Shown: piece by piece, positions 9,093 through 16,522 of the stretch | Position numbering within the stretch: the stretch's first letter is position 1 | How the letters are laid out: each line of letters opens with the position of its first letter | Origin: Elioraea sp. | GTDB taxonomy: Bacteria > Pseudomonadota > Alphaproteobacteria > Acetobacterales > Acetobacteraceae | Assembly: GCF_022842375.1 (NCBI RefSeq) | Contig: NZ_JALHPR010000004.1 | Location: 1 to 64,000, forward strand | Direction: 5' to 3' | Length of the DNA stretch: 64,000 nt | Translations under genes and position numbers: made by a program | The notes under the pieces: generated by a model | The model's database searches: none | Seen by the model: only the letters and a program-made list of their open reading frames with translations | What the model was told of the DNA's origin: nothing

Positions 9093-10427
9093 TCAGCCCC
9101 TGATCGCCCAGAGTTCCATCTTCAGGTTCGGGTAGTCGCCCGAGACATGGATCGCGAAGCCACCCGATGTCTGCATCTGCGCCCAGTGCGGGCTGCCGCG
9201 GTCGAGCTCGAAATAGGTCGCCCCCGCGTAGAACGGGATCTGCCGCGGTGCGACGGGAAGCGGGCGGATGGCGATGCCGGGAAGCGCCACGTTCACGAGC
9301 TCGCGGATATGCTCGACCGCGCCGATCTTCACCGTGTTGGGGAAAACGCGGCGGATCTGCTCGCCCGGCATGTCGGCCTGCACCGACAGCACGAACTGTG
9401 CCGCCTTCAGAAGGTTCCGGTCCGTCATCGGCCCGACGCGCACACCGTGGCGACGGTCCTGCAGCGGGATCGAGACCGCCGTGGTCTCGACCACCGCGGA
9501 CAGGGATTTGCGCAGGTCGGCCACCACGGGCGCGTAGCTGCGCTGCAGGTCCTCGTGCCGGTAGGCAGGGTATTGCGGCGGGCGTCGCGCCGCCTCGGTG
9601 AAGGTCGCGAGCTCGCCAGCGAGCGACGCCAGCGCGCGATAGAGCGTTTCAGGATGCACGAGGCCGGAGGACGCCCAGTGCGCGAGCACCGGCTCGACGC
9701 GGTTGATCGCCTGCAGCAGCATGAAGTCGGCCACCTCGGCCACGCCACGCGCCCCTGGCTGGCCGAGCCTGGCGGCGATCGCCTCGGCACGCTGGCGCAG
9801 CATGCCGGTGAGCTCGTTCAGCAGGCCCTGCAACGGCGGCGTGGCGGAGGCCAGCAGCGCTGGCGGGATCCACCGCTCATCGAGCACGACGCGGCGATCG
9901 GGCAGCACCTCCTGGATGCGCGCCACCGCAAGGCCGAGATAGCCGGCGCGATCCTCGGTCTCGAGCATGTAGCGGAAGCGGAGCCGGCCGACCTGGAGCT
10001 CGGCTGCCGTCGGGCTCGTCGAATGCGCATCGAACGCCTCGTAGGCGGCGGGCGCGAAGCGGGTGGCGGCAGCCTCCGGCCCGTCGGCCGCGATCTCGAG
10101 CCCGCCAGCCTGGCGCACGGGGGCGGCGAGGTAGACGAGGCAGTTGCGCACGGTCTCGCCGAGGTCGAGCGAGGGCGGATGATCGGCCTGTTCGGGAATG
10201 GCGAAGGGGGTGCCATCCTCAAGCAGGCCGGTGGCGGAGGACAGAGCGAACCGCCCCGTGCCGAGCAGGTCACGGTCGATCGCGAGCGAGGCGAAACCCC
10301 AGGGGAACGGCACGAGGGCAGCCGCGGTGCCGCGGACCAGCGCCTCGAGGTAGCGGTCCTGCTGCTGGAAATGCTGTGCACGGAGGAACATGCCCTCGTG
10401 CCAGACGACCTTGTTCTGCCAGAACAT
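9093..10427 (-). CDS. tssK: TssK, T6SS baseplate-membrane complex connector
   Basis: TssK trimers join the baseplate wedge to the TssL-TssM membrane complex. The 444-residue product starts with the signature FWQNKVVWHEGMFLRAQHFQ and continues with YLEALVRG, typical of the TssK shell domain. The middle helical bundle and C-terminal head (PFYAGATYFELDRGSPHW) are present. The ATG at 10427 begins exactly at the conserved N-terminus. A 125-base gap separates it from tssJ; I see no gene in that gap. Confidence 0.96.
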   Translation of the reverse strand: MFWQNKVVWHEGMFLRAQHFQQQDRYLEALVRGTAAALVPFPWGFASLAIDRDLLGTGRFALSSATGLLEDGTPFAIPEQADHPPSLDLGETVRNCLVYLAAPVRQAGGLEIAADGPEAAATRFAPAAYEAFDAHSTSPTAAELQVGRLRFRYMLETEDRAGYLGLAVARIQEVLPDRRVVLDERWIPPALLASATPPLQGLLNELTGMLRQRAEAIAARLGQPGARGVAEVADFMLLQAINRVEPVLAHWASSGLVHPETLYRALASLAGELATFTEAARRPPQYPAYRHEDLQRSYAPVVADLRKSLSAVVETTAVSIPLQDRRHGVRVGPMTDRNLLKAAQFVLSVQADMPGEQIRRVFPNTVKIGAVEHIRELVNVALPGIAIRPLPVAPRQIPFYAGATYFELDRGSPHWAQMQTSGGFAIHVSGDYPNLKMELWAIRG

Positions 10428-10552
10428 CGTTCTCAGGACATCTTCTTGGAGGGCATCGCGTTGGGGGCCATCTCGTTCCGCTGCCGTCGTCAGGGCTCAT
10501 CGTACGGCCGGCGCGAAGACCCTCGCCTGCCGGTTGCAGACACTACACTGGT

Positions 10553-11044
10553 TCAGCCCGCCGGGGTAAGCGCCGCTTCAAGCCTGTCCGCAACGAGACG
10601 GAGGCGTGTCGTTCCGGTGGAGGCGACGGGCTGGATCGTCTTCCACTTCGCGCGGTCGATGTCGCGGAACAGAACGGCGACGCCGAGGAACCGCGTGCGG
10701 CTGTCGGCCTCACGCGTGATGGTGCGGCTGGCGCCCGGCGTGAAGGTCAGCTCCTCGCGCGCGATCAGCTCTGCCCCAAGGGTGGCCTGCTCACGCTCCA
10801 TCAGTGCGAACACGTCGGCACTCTCGAACTTGCCGGCCGCCGTGAGCAGGTAGAGCCTGACCGCGACGGGCAGCGGCCGCCCATCGATGCCCGGGTTCAC
10901 CGCCGGGCCGATCGTGATCGCGAGGTCGACCACCGGTGGGGGTGGCTGGCCGCCGCCGCCCGCGAGCGTGGCGGCAGCGGAGAGCAGCACGATGCGGCGC
11001 GCGAGAACCGGGTGCCCAAGCGTGGCCCGACGATTGGCGGTCAT
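10553..11044 (-). CDS. tssJ: TssJ-like T6SS protein with degenerate lipobox
   Basis: TssJ is normally an outer-membrane lipoprotein that captures the TssM C-terminus. The 163-residue product has a basic N-terminus, a hydrophobic stretch (13-29) and then a transthyretin-like beta fold with PVAVRLYLLTAAGKFE and FRDIDRAKWK, as in TssJ. The expected lipobox Leu-Ala-Gly-Cys reads Leu27-Ala28-Gly29-Gly30, with codon GGC at 10955-10957. No cysteine is available anywhere near, so lipidation should fail. The start is firm: ATG preceded by AAGGAGGACGC. It sits between tagH (18-base gap) and tssK in the operon. Family call is good; anchoring is uncertain. Confidence 0.87.
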   Translation of the reverse strand: MTANRRATLGHPVLARRIVLLSAAATLAGGGGQPPPPVVDLAITIGPAVNPGIDGRPLPVAVRLYLLTAAGKFESADVFALMEREQATLGAELIAREELTFTPGASRTITREADSRTRFLGVAVLFRDIDRAKWKTIQPVASTGTTRLRLVADRLEAALTPAG

Positions 11045-11062
11045 GCGTCCTCCTTCACCGGT

Positions 11063-12664
11063 TCAGCCTCGCCCGCCCGCTGCCTCGTAGGCACGCGCGA
11101 AGGCGCGGGCGAAGGCACCGTCGGTATTGTTGTCGATGTCGCGCGAAAGTGCGGCGAAGCGCGCCTCGTAGAGGTCGAAGGCGCGCGCGCGGCGCTGCGC
11201 CGGCACCAGGCTGAGGCCGCCAGCGGCTTCGGCCTCCTCGCGGAGGCTGGCAGGCTCGATTGCGGCGAGGACGGCGCGAAGCCCTGCCTGCATCGCGGCC
11301 ATCGTTGCCATCTCGTGATGCTTGACGTCGTCGAGGCTGTCGCGCACGGCGGTCTCCGCGTCCATGAACGCGCCACGCGCCTCGCCGAGCATCGCCGCGA
11401 TCGCATCCTCGACGGAGGGGGAGAATTTCAGCGGGTTGTTGCCGCGTGCGGCAATGATGGTCTGCTCGATGCGGAACTCGCTCTTGATCGAGGCACGGGT
11501 GATCAGCACCTCGCGCAGGCCCTCCACGAAGGCGCGGAACGCAGCGCCGAGCCCGTGCATCAGTTTCTCGGGCGGAACGGTGCTGCGGCGGACGAGATCG
11601 GGCAGGCCGGCGCCGGCAAGGAACGCTGCGAGCAACGCCGCATCGTCCCCCCCCGCCCCCGTCTCGGGTGCCGCCCTCCCGGGTGTCGCCATCTCGGGCG
11701 CCGCTGCCTGCTGGCGCGCCGCCGGCTGGATGGTCGGTATCGGCAGCGGCGTGGTCGGTACCGGCGTCGGTGACCGGGGGCGCTCGAACACGTCATCCGC
11801 GGGCGATGCATCACGCTGCCGCGGCAACGTTCCCTCCGGTGCCGCTGTGGCACGCGGGATTGCGTTCATGGGATCGAAACCGAAGGCCGGCAGTGGATGT
11901 TGTTCGCCGGCAGCGCTCCCGCTGGGCAGCTCGACGGCTGGCGGCGGCGGCGGCGGCGAGATCTCAAGGTCCCAGTCGTCGGGGATCGCGTTCTGCACCA
12001 CGGGCGGGGGAACGAACGCATCGGAGCTTGCCGGCGTATGGTCAGGCCTGCTGCCCGAATTGGTCCATGACGGGTCAGACAGCCTGTCGCCGCCCTGGAT
12101 GTCGGAGAGGGGATCGAAATCATCGGGCAGGAGCGAGCCGCCTTCTCCGCCCCCAGGGCCGCCAATGCCGCCGAACGGATCGGTCGGCACGGGCTGCGAC
12201 GGCGGCTGCATCGCATAGGGATCACGCCCGAACGGGTCGTTGCCGAAGGGTGTCGAGGGTGGCGGCGGCGGGGCGAAGGGATCATCGTCGAACGGGTTTC
12301 CAGCGCCGCCGCTGAACCCGGCCCCGAGGCCGGTGGAGGCGCCGCCGCGCTCCTCGACCCTCACCTCGATCTCGTATTCGCCGAGCGTCAGCCGGCTGCC
12401 ATCGCGTAAGGGGGCCGAGGCGCCACGGCCGATCGGCTCACCGCCACGATCAAGGAACGTTCCGTTGGTAGACTGATCCGTCACCATCCACCGGCCGGAG
12501 CGGAACGCGATGGTGCAATGGTGCTTGGAGAGGTGGCGGTTCGGGTCGGCCAGCACCCAATCGTTCCCTTCGCCGCGGCCGATCGTGAGCTCGCCCCCCG
12601 TCACGCGGCGCGTTGCCGGCACCGCGGCATCGGGGCAGCGCACGACGGAGAGGACGAGGTCCAC
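11063..12664 (-). CDS. tagH: TagH/Fha, FHA-domain T6SS scaffold protein
   Basis: This phosphothreonine-binding scaffold is expected to be the substrate of a PpkA-type kinase and of the PP2C enzyme in this operon. From the GTG at 12664 the product is 533 residues. The FHA domain (about 20-100) shows LTIGRGEGNDWVLAD, the HLSKHHC core and STNGTFLDRGG. A long Pro/Gly/Asp-rich linker (about 100-330) follows, then a helical C-terminal TagH domain (about 345-533) with FVEGLREVLITRASIKSEF and NNPLKFSPS. I prefer this GTG over an ATG at 12727. The GTG has an AGGGG ribosome site and begins 10 bases after the PAAR stop, whereas the ATG would overlap PAAR by 53 bases. Confidence 0.92.
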   Translation of the reverse strand: MDLVLSVVRCPDAAVPATRRVTGGELTIGRGEGNDWVLADPNRHLSKHHCTIAFRSGRWMVTDQSTNGTFLDRGGEPIGRGASAPLRDGSRLTLGEYEIEVRVEERGGASTGLGAGFSGGAGNPFDDDPFAPPPPPSTPFGNDPFGRDPYAMQPPSQPVPTDPFGGIGGPGGGEGGSLLPDDFDPLSDIQGGDRLSDPSWTNSGSRPDHTPASSDAFVPPPVVQNAIPDDWDLEISPPPPPPAVELPSGSAAGEQHPLPAFGFDPMNAIPRATAAPEGTLPRQRDASPADDVFERPRSPTPVPTTPLPIPTIQPAARQQAAAPEMATPGRAAPETGAGGDDAALLAAFLAGAGLPDLVRRSTVPPEKLMHGLGAAFRAFVEGLREVLITRASIKSEFRIEQTIIAARGNNPLKFSPSVEDAIAAMLGEARGAFMDAETAVRDSLDDVKHHEMATMAAMQAGLRAVLAAIEPASLREEAEAAGGLSLVPAQRRARAFDLYEARFAALSRDIDNNTDGAFARAFARAYEAAGGRG

Positions 12665-12674
12665 CGCCCCTGCC

Positions 12675-12968
12675 TCAGCCGCCGATGAGAACGGTCGGCG
12701 CGCCGGGGCCGACGATGACGCCGCCATGGGCGCAGCTGTCGAGCAGACGCGCGGCAGGGAGGTTCATGATCATCACCGTGGCACTGCCCTTGGCGATCAT
12801 GTCAGGCGGGCCGACGCAGACGCACATGTCGCTCGCGCGGGCCGCGGGCAGCGCCATGACCAGTACCGTCGGCGCGCCTGGCGGCAGGATCGGACCGCCG
12901 ACATGCGGCACGGGCCCGGTGAACATCGGGCAGACATGCATGTCGGTGATGCGTGCGGCTGGGAACAT
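12675..12968 (-). CDS. PAAR-domain spike-tip protein
   Basis: PAAR proteins form the sharp metal-binding tip on the VgrG trimer. The 97-residue product is a single PAAR domain without effector extension. It carries three literal PAAR motifs (FPAARITDMH, LPAARASDMC and LPAARLLDSC), the VPHVGGPILPPGAPT loop and a terminal HGGVIVGPGAPTVLIGG. It lies four genes' reach from vgrG in the same operon (vgrG, DUF6931-like, PAAR, tagH) with a GGAGGAGCAGG ribosome site. It is presumably the cognate tip for that VgrG. Confidence 0.95.
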   Translation of the reverse strand: MFPAARITDMHVCPMFTGPVPHVGGPILPPGAPTVLVMALPAARASDMCVCVGPPDMIAKGSATVMIMNLPAARLLDSCAHGGVIVGPGAPTVLIGG

Positions 12969-12994
12969 CCTGCTCCTCCCGTCAGCTCATGCGT

Positions 12995-13585
12995 TCAGGC
13001 GGGCGCGATGCGGCCGGAGCCGCCGGCGGCGATGTCGAGCCCGCTCTGGATGAAGCGATGCAACGTTGCCTCGGCCTTCTCCGGCTCGCGGCGGACGGCG
13101 GCAAGTGAAACCGCGCCAGCGACGGCGACGCCCGTCAGATGTTCCGCCGGCGGAACAACGGGCTGGCCCAGTGGCGCCATGCTGCCGCCGGACCAGAAGG
13201 CGCCGACTGCCGCCCACGCCTCGGGGCTGCGGAACCCTGCTGCCTCCGCCCTGACCATCGCCTCGCGGCGCGGCTCCTCCTCGGGCTTGCGCACCCAGGC
13301 TTCCGCAGCGACGAGTGCGGCGGCATCGGGTGGCGGCGCCTCTGGGGCCGTTGCGCGCGCGCACATGCAGGCCCACCACACGGCCTCGCGCTTGGGCAGG
13401 GCATGGGCCATGAAGCGGGCCGCATCGGCCATCATGCCGGCCTTGACGATGCGCGCGAGCGCGGTGGCGGTATCCGGCGCGCCGACAGCGGCGGCGGCGG
13501 CCTCGGGCGCGAGATCGGCACGCTCCAGAACCGTTTCGAGAACGGCACCGGAGAGCTTCACGGGGGGGCGCGGGGGCGTGTTCAT
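12995..13585 (-). CDS. DUF6931-like T6SS-associated protein of unknown function
   Basis: The 196-residue product has no recognised enzymatic motif. It is Ala-rich and helical, with conserved-looking aromatic patches AVWWACMCARA and AWVRKPEEEPRREAM, and ends near RFIQSGLDIAAGGSGRIAP. I recall similar proteins encoded beside PAAR and VgrG genes in alphaproteobacterial T6SS loci under the label DUF6931. Its place between vgrG (7-base gap) and PAAR (26-base gap) suggests an adaptor that mounts PAAR or cargo on the VgrG spike, but that is inference. No signal peptide or membrane helix is seen. Confidence 0.6.
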   Translation of the reverse strand: MNTPPRPPVKLSGAVLETVLERADLAPEAAAAAVGAPDTATALARIVKAGMMADAARFMAHALPKREAVWWACMCARATAPEAPPPDAAALVAAEAWVRKPEEEPRREAMVRAEAAGFRSPEAWAAVGAFWSGGSMAPLGQPVVPPAEHLTGVAVAGAVSLAAVRREPEKAEATLHRFIQSGLDIAAGGSGRIAPA

Positions 13586-13592
13586 GTGGTGC

Positions 13593-15560
13593 TCAATTGA
13601 TCATGATGATGCCGCCCTTCAGCATCACCATTCCGTCGCCGCTCACCTTCGTCATGGGCGCCTTGGCGTCGAGCATCGCCGTGCCCTCGATCTTGACCAT
13701 GATGCCCTTGATGGTCACACCCGTCTGGTCGATCTTGATGGAGTTCGACCCGACCTTCAGTTCGATCGCCTGCATCGCCTCGGTGTCGATCTTGCCGAGA
13801 TCGACCTTGGTCGTGAGATTGCCCATCGACACCTTGAGCGACATGTTCCCCATGCCGACCTTGGTATCAAAATTGCCTTTCGAGATCTCGACCTTCTGGT
13901 TTCCCTGTTCGACCTTGAAGTCGTAATCGCCCTTCGTCACGTGCGTCTGCTTGCCCTCGATCTTGAGCGAGCGGTCCATCTTCACCGTCACGGTCTCGTT
14001 GTTCTTCACCAGGCGCTCATAGTCCTTCTGCGCCTGGAAGGTCACCTTCTCGTCGCCGGCCTTGTCCTCGAAGATCAGGGCGTTGTAGTCCGACGTGCCG
14101 CCGCCGGGCGATGACCGTGTCATGATGCCAGACTGCGTCTTGTTGTCGGGCTGCGTGGCGAAGAGCGGCATCTGCCCGTTGTGCAGGGCGCCGAGCACGA
14201 CCGGGTGGTCGGGGTCGCCATCGAGGAATCCGACGACGACCTCGGTGCCGATGCGCGGGAACAGCATCATGCCCCAGCCATTGCCGGCCCAGGGCTGCGC
14301 AAGGCGGACGTAGCACGACGAGTTCTCATTGCCTTCGCCGAGCCTGTCCCAGTGGAACTGGATCTTCACGCGGCCGAATTCGTCGATCTCGATCTCCTCG
14401 CCGGCGGGGCCGACGACGGTGGCCGACATCAAGGGCGGCAGCTTCGGCATCGCGGCCGCCATGGCCGGGCGGTAGGGCACCTCGGACGGCGCGGCGACGG
14501 CGCTGTTGCCGTAGGACGGCTGCGCCCGGGCGTTGAAATGCGTCTCGTCGGTGGCGGTATGGGAGACGGAGGTGATCACGTACTCCTTGTCGGCATCGCC
14601 GTCCTCGGCGTAGGGGCCAAGGGTGAACACCTGGCCGGCCGCGAGCCAATTCGCACCGGACGAGAACTGCACGCGCTCCGCCGCCGCCTCGATCGCCTCG
14701 ACCATGCGGGTGGCGACGGGCTCGCCATCGGCCGGCGCCGCCGGGCTGTCGCCGCGCGAGACGGTGGGATAGCGGCCGGGCCAGTGGAACTGCTCGAACT
14801 TGCCCGCCATTGGGCGTTCGAGAACGGAGTTCTTCTCCGCCAGCATGTCGGTCTGGCTCGAACGGAATTCGTAGGTCGAGGTCGCGACCTTGCCGGGAAC
14901 CCAGTCCGCCTCCAGAACGTGATCGCTGTAGGTATCGCTGCCGGCGAACACCTTGCCGGACGTGAGCTTCCGCGGCGCATCGCCGAGGAACCCGTCATTG
15001 CTGTCGGTGACGACGAGGCGATGCCCGTCCTCGGCATGGGTGAAGAACCAGAACAGACCCTCTTCCTCCATCAGCCGGCAGGCGAAGGCGAAGTCGGTCT
15101 CGTTGTACTGGATCACGTATTCCCGCGTCGGCGGATCGGCGCCCAGGGTGAAATCGAACGCGTCGAAGCCGGCATCGCCGAACAGCTCCTCGAGGATCTG
15201 CTTGGCGTTCTTGTTCTGGAACACGCGGCAATCTGTGGTGTGGGAGAGGAACCACAGCCACGGTGCGATCTCGCAGCGGTAGGAGGTGAAGTCGCGCCCG
15301 CCGGAATCGCCCGGCCCCCAGCGCACGACGTAGCCGTGGATGTGCCGCGGCGCCGCGTTCTGCGGCGCGATCGTGCAGGTGACGGTGCCGCCCAGCATGG
15401 TGTTGGCGGCGACCGCCGCGTCAACGCCCTGCACGAGGAGGCGGAAGCGGAACAGGCTGCAGATCCCTTCCTCGCCGCTCAACGACTGCAGAATCAGCGC
15501 GTCCTCGCCAAGCGAGGTCGCGATCTTCAACAGACGCTTCTCCTGCGTGATTGTCGGCAT
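13593..15560 (-). CDS. vgrG: VgrG (TssI), T6SS spike protein
   Basis: The trimeric VgrG spike sits on the Hcp tube and delivers effectors. The 655-residue product has the gp27-like region (about 1-370, including YVIQYNETDFAFACRLMEEE). The gp5 OB-fold follows (about 400-480, with GRVKIQFHWDR and YVRLAQPWAGNGWGMMLFPR). A C-terminal beta-helix tail is built of about ten-residue units around KVEISKGNF, KVGMGNM, KVSMGNL and KVDLGKI. The tail ends without an added effector domain. I chose the ATG at 15560 because it begins the conserved N-terminus and has AGGAAGGGTG just upstream. The open frame extends to 16031 but that part is antisense to another gene. Confidence 0.96.
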   Translation of the reverse strand: MPTITQEKRLLKIATSLGEDALILQSLSGEEGICSLFRFRLLVQGVDAAVAANTMLGGTVTCTIAPQNAAPRHIHGYVVRWGPGDSGGRDFTSYRCEIAPWLWFLSHTTDCRVFQNKNAKQILEELFGDAGFDAFDFTLGADPPTREYVIQYNETDFAFACRLMEEEGLFWFFTHAEDGHRLVVTDSNDGFLGDAPRKLTSGKVFAGSDTYSDHVLEADWVPGKVATSTYEFRSSQTDMLAEKNSVLERPMAGKFEQFHWPGRYPTVSRGDSPAAPADGEPVATRMVEAIEAAAERVQFSSGANWLAAGQVFTLGPYAEDGDADKEYVITSVSHTATDETHFNARAQPSYGNSAVAAPSEVPYRPAMAAAMPKLPPLMSATVVGPAGEEIEIDEFGRVKIQFHWDRLGEGNENSSCYVRLAQPWAGNGWGMMLFPRIGTEVVVGFLDGDPDHPVVLGALHNGQMPLFATQPDNKTQSGIMTRSSPGGGTSDYNALIFEDKAGDEKVTFQAQKDYERLVKNNETVTVKMDRSLKIEGKQTHVTKGDYDFKVEQGNQKVEISKGNFDTKVGMGNMSLKVSMGNLTTKVDLGKIDTEAMQAIELKVGSNSIKIDQTGVTIKGIMVKIEGTAMLDAKAPMTKVSGDGMVMLKGGIIMIN

Positions 15561-15651
15561 CACCCTTCCTGGCCGGTTTCCCGCCCCGCGTGCAGTATGC
15601 CCTCGTTCGGGTGGATGACACCACCCGTTGCAGTGCGCCCCGTCACATGCC

Positions 15652-15675
15652 GCCGGAATTGCAGCCGGAATTGCA
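15652..15675. repeat. Two 12-bp direct repeats in the vgrG divergent upstream region
   Basis: GCCGGAATTGCA occurs twice in tandem (15652-15663 and 15664-15675) in the 145-base region between the divergent vgrG and lipoprotein genes. It could be a regulator site or an extension of the tandem duplications seen just downstream. Confidence 0.6.
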
Positions 15676-15705
15676 GCCGCGCGGTGCCTCGGGCAGTCTC
15701 TCGGG

Positions 15706-16515
15706 ATGCGCACACCCTCCCCAATCCTGGCCCCAATCCTGGCCCCAATCCTGGCCGCGATCCTTGCTGCGGCCCTGCTTGCCTGCGGTGGCATGACGGC
15801 CACCGCACAGCCGCGCCCCGCGGCCCAGGCCCCACCTACCCAGTCCCAACCTGCCCAGGGCCAGCCTGCCCAGGGCCAGCCTGCCCAGCCGCAAGCCGCC
15901 CAGGCTCCAGCGCAGGCGCAGCCGGCGAGCCCGCCGGCGAACGACGCCGCAACGGCAGAGCAGCCGGCGGCGATCGAAGGGTTCCGCTCCGCCCGATTCG
16001 GCATGAACGAGCAGGAGCTCCGCGCCGCCATCCGGCGCGACTTCGCTCAGGCTGCGGAACGGATCGTGAGCGAACAGACCCCGGTCGAGCGCACCCAGGT
16101 GCTGACCGTGACGGTGCCTGACCTGATCCCCGATGCCGGCACCGCGCGCATCTCCTACATCCTCGGCCACCGCTCCCGCCGGCTGATCCAGGTGACGATC
16201 CTCTGGGGTCCGCCGGCCGACGCCGCCGCGCGCCCCGAGGCGCTGGTGAACGCCGCCGAGGCGCTGCGCGCGCATTTCGGCTCGCTCGCCTGGCGGGCGG
16301 GCAGCGTTGCCGGCGGCGTCGCACTCACCGATGGGTCGACGCTGATCTTCCGCGGCCTCGATGCCCAGGGGCGGATGGCCCAGCTCCAGGCCCTGCCCGC
16401 CGCAGCGCCAGCGGGCGCGGCGACAGCGACGGCGCGACCCTTCGGCCTCCGCCTCGCCTACGTGGCTGACCCCACGAACCCCGATGTGTTCCGCCTTCAG
16501 CGCGGCCAGTTCTGA
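15706..16515 (+). CDS. Putative exported lipoprotein of unknown function
   Basis: The 269-residue product starts with a hydrophobic signal region ending in the lipobox-like Leu-Leu-Ala-Cys27, so it is probably a lipoprotein. A Gln/Pro/Ala-rich linker (about 34-80) follows, then a compact domain (about 88-269) beginning GFRSARFGMNEQELRAAIRR. The domain contains ISYILGHRSRRLIQVTILWG and ends VADPTNPDVFRLQRGQF. I do not recognise the family. The start at 15706 fits the signal peptide, although an in-frame start at 15628 exists. Two of three tandem-repeat arrays in this area lie inside the gene. It diverges from vgrG and precedes a racemase-family gene by seven bases. A T6SS role is possible only by position. 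Confidence 0.7.
   Translation: MRTPSPILAPILAPILAAILAAALLACGGMTATAQPRPAAQAPPTQSQPAQGQPAQGQPAQPQAAQAPAQAQPASPPANDAATAEQPAAIEGFRSARFGMNEQELRAAIRRDFAQAAERIVSEQTPVERTQVLTVTVPDLIPDAGTARISYILGHRSRRLIQVTILWGPPADAAARPEALVNAAEALRAHFGSLAWRAGSVAGGVALTDGSTLIFRGLDAQGRMAQLQALPAAAPAGAATATARPFGLRLAYVADPTNPDVFRLQRGQF
15719..15754. repeat. Three perfect 12-bp tandem repeats in a signal peptide
   Basis: The unit CCCCAATCCTGG is present three times without mismatch, encoding repeated Pro-Ile-Leu-Ala in the hydrophobic core of the lipoprotein signal peptide. Copy-number change keeps frame and would alter signal length. Confidence 0.85.
15847..15891. repeat. Three 15-bp tandem repeats in lipoprotein linker
   Basis: Three near-identical 15-bp units (consensus CAGCCTGCCCAGGGC) encode the repeated Gln-Pro-Ala-Gln-Gly linker of the same lipoprotein gene. 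The first and last units carry small differences. Confidence 0.75.
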
Positions 16516-16522
16516 GGCAGCA

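Noticed and set aside
15682-15700. Sigma-54-like GG/GC elements upstream of vgrG on the minus strand
   Set aside because: The GGCAC element is present but the GC element is off the required spacing by one or two bases.
15561-16031. In-frame upstream extension of vgrG
   Set aside because: The added residues are unconserved and antisense to the lipoprotein gene, and the ATG at 15560 has a strong ribosome site at the conserved VgrG N-terminus.
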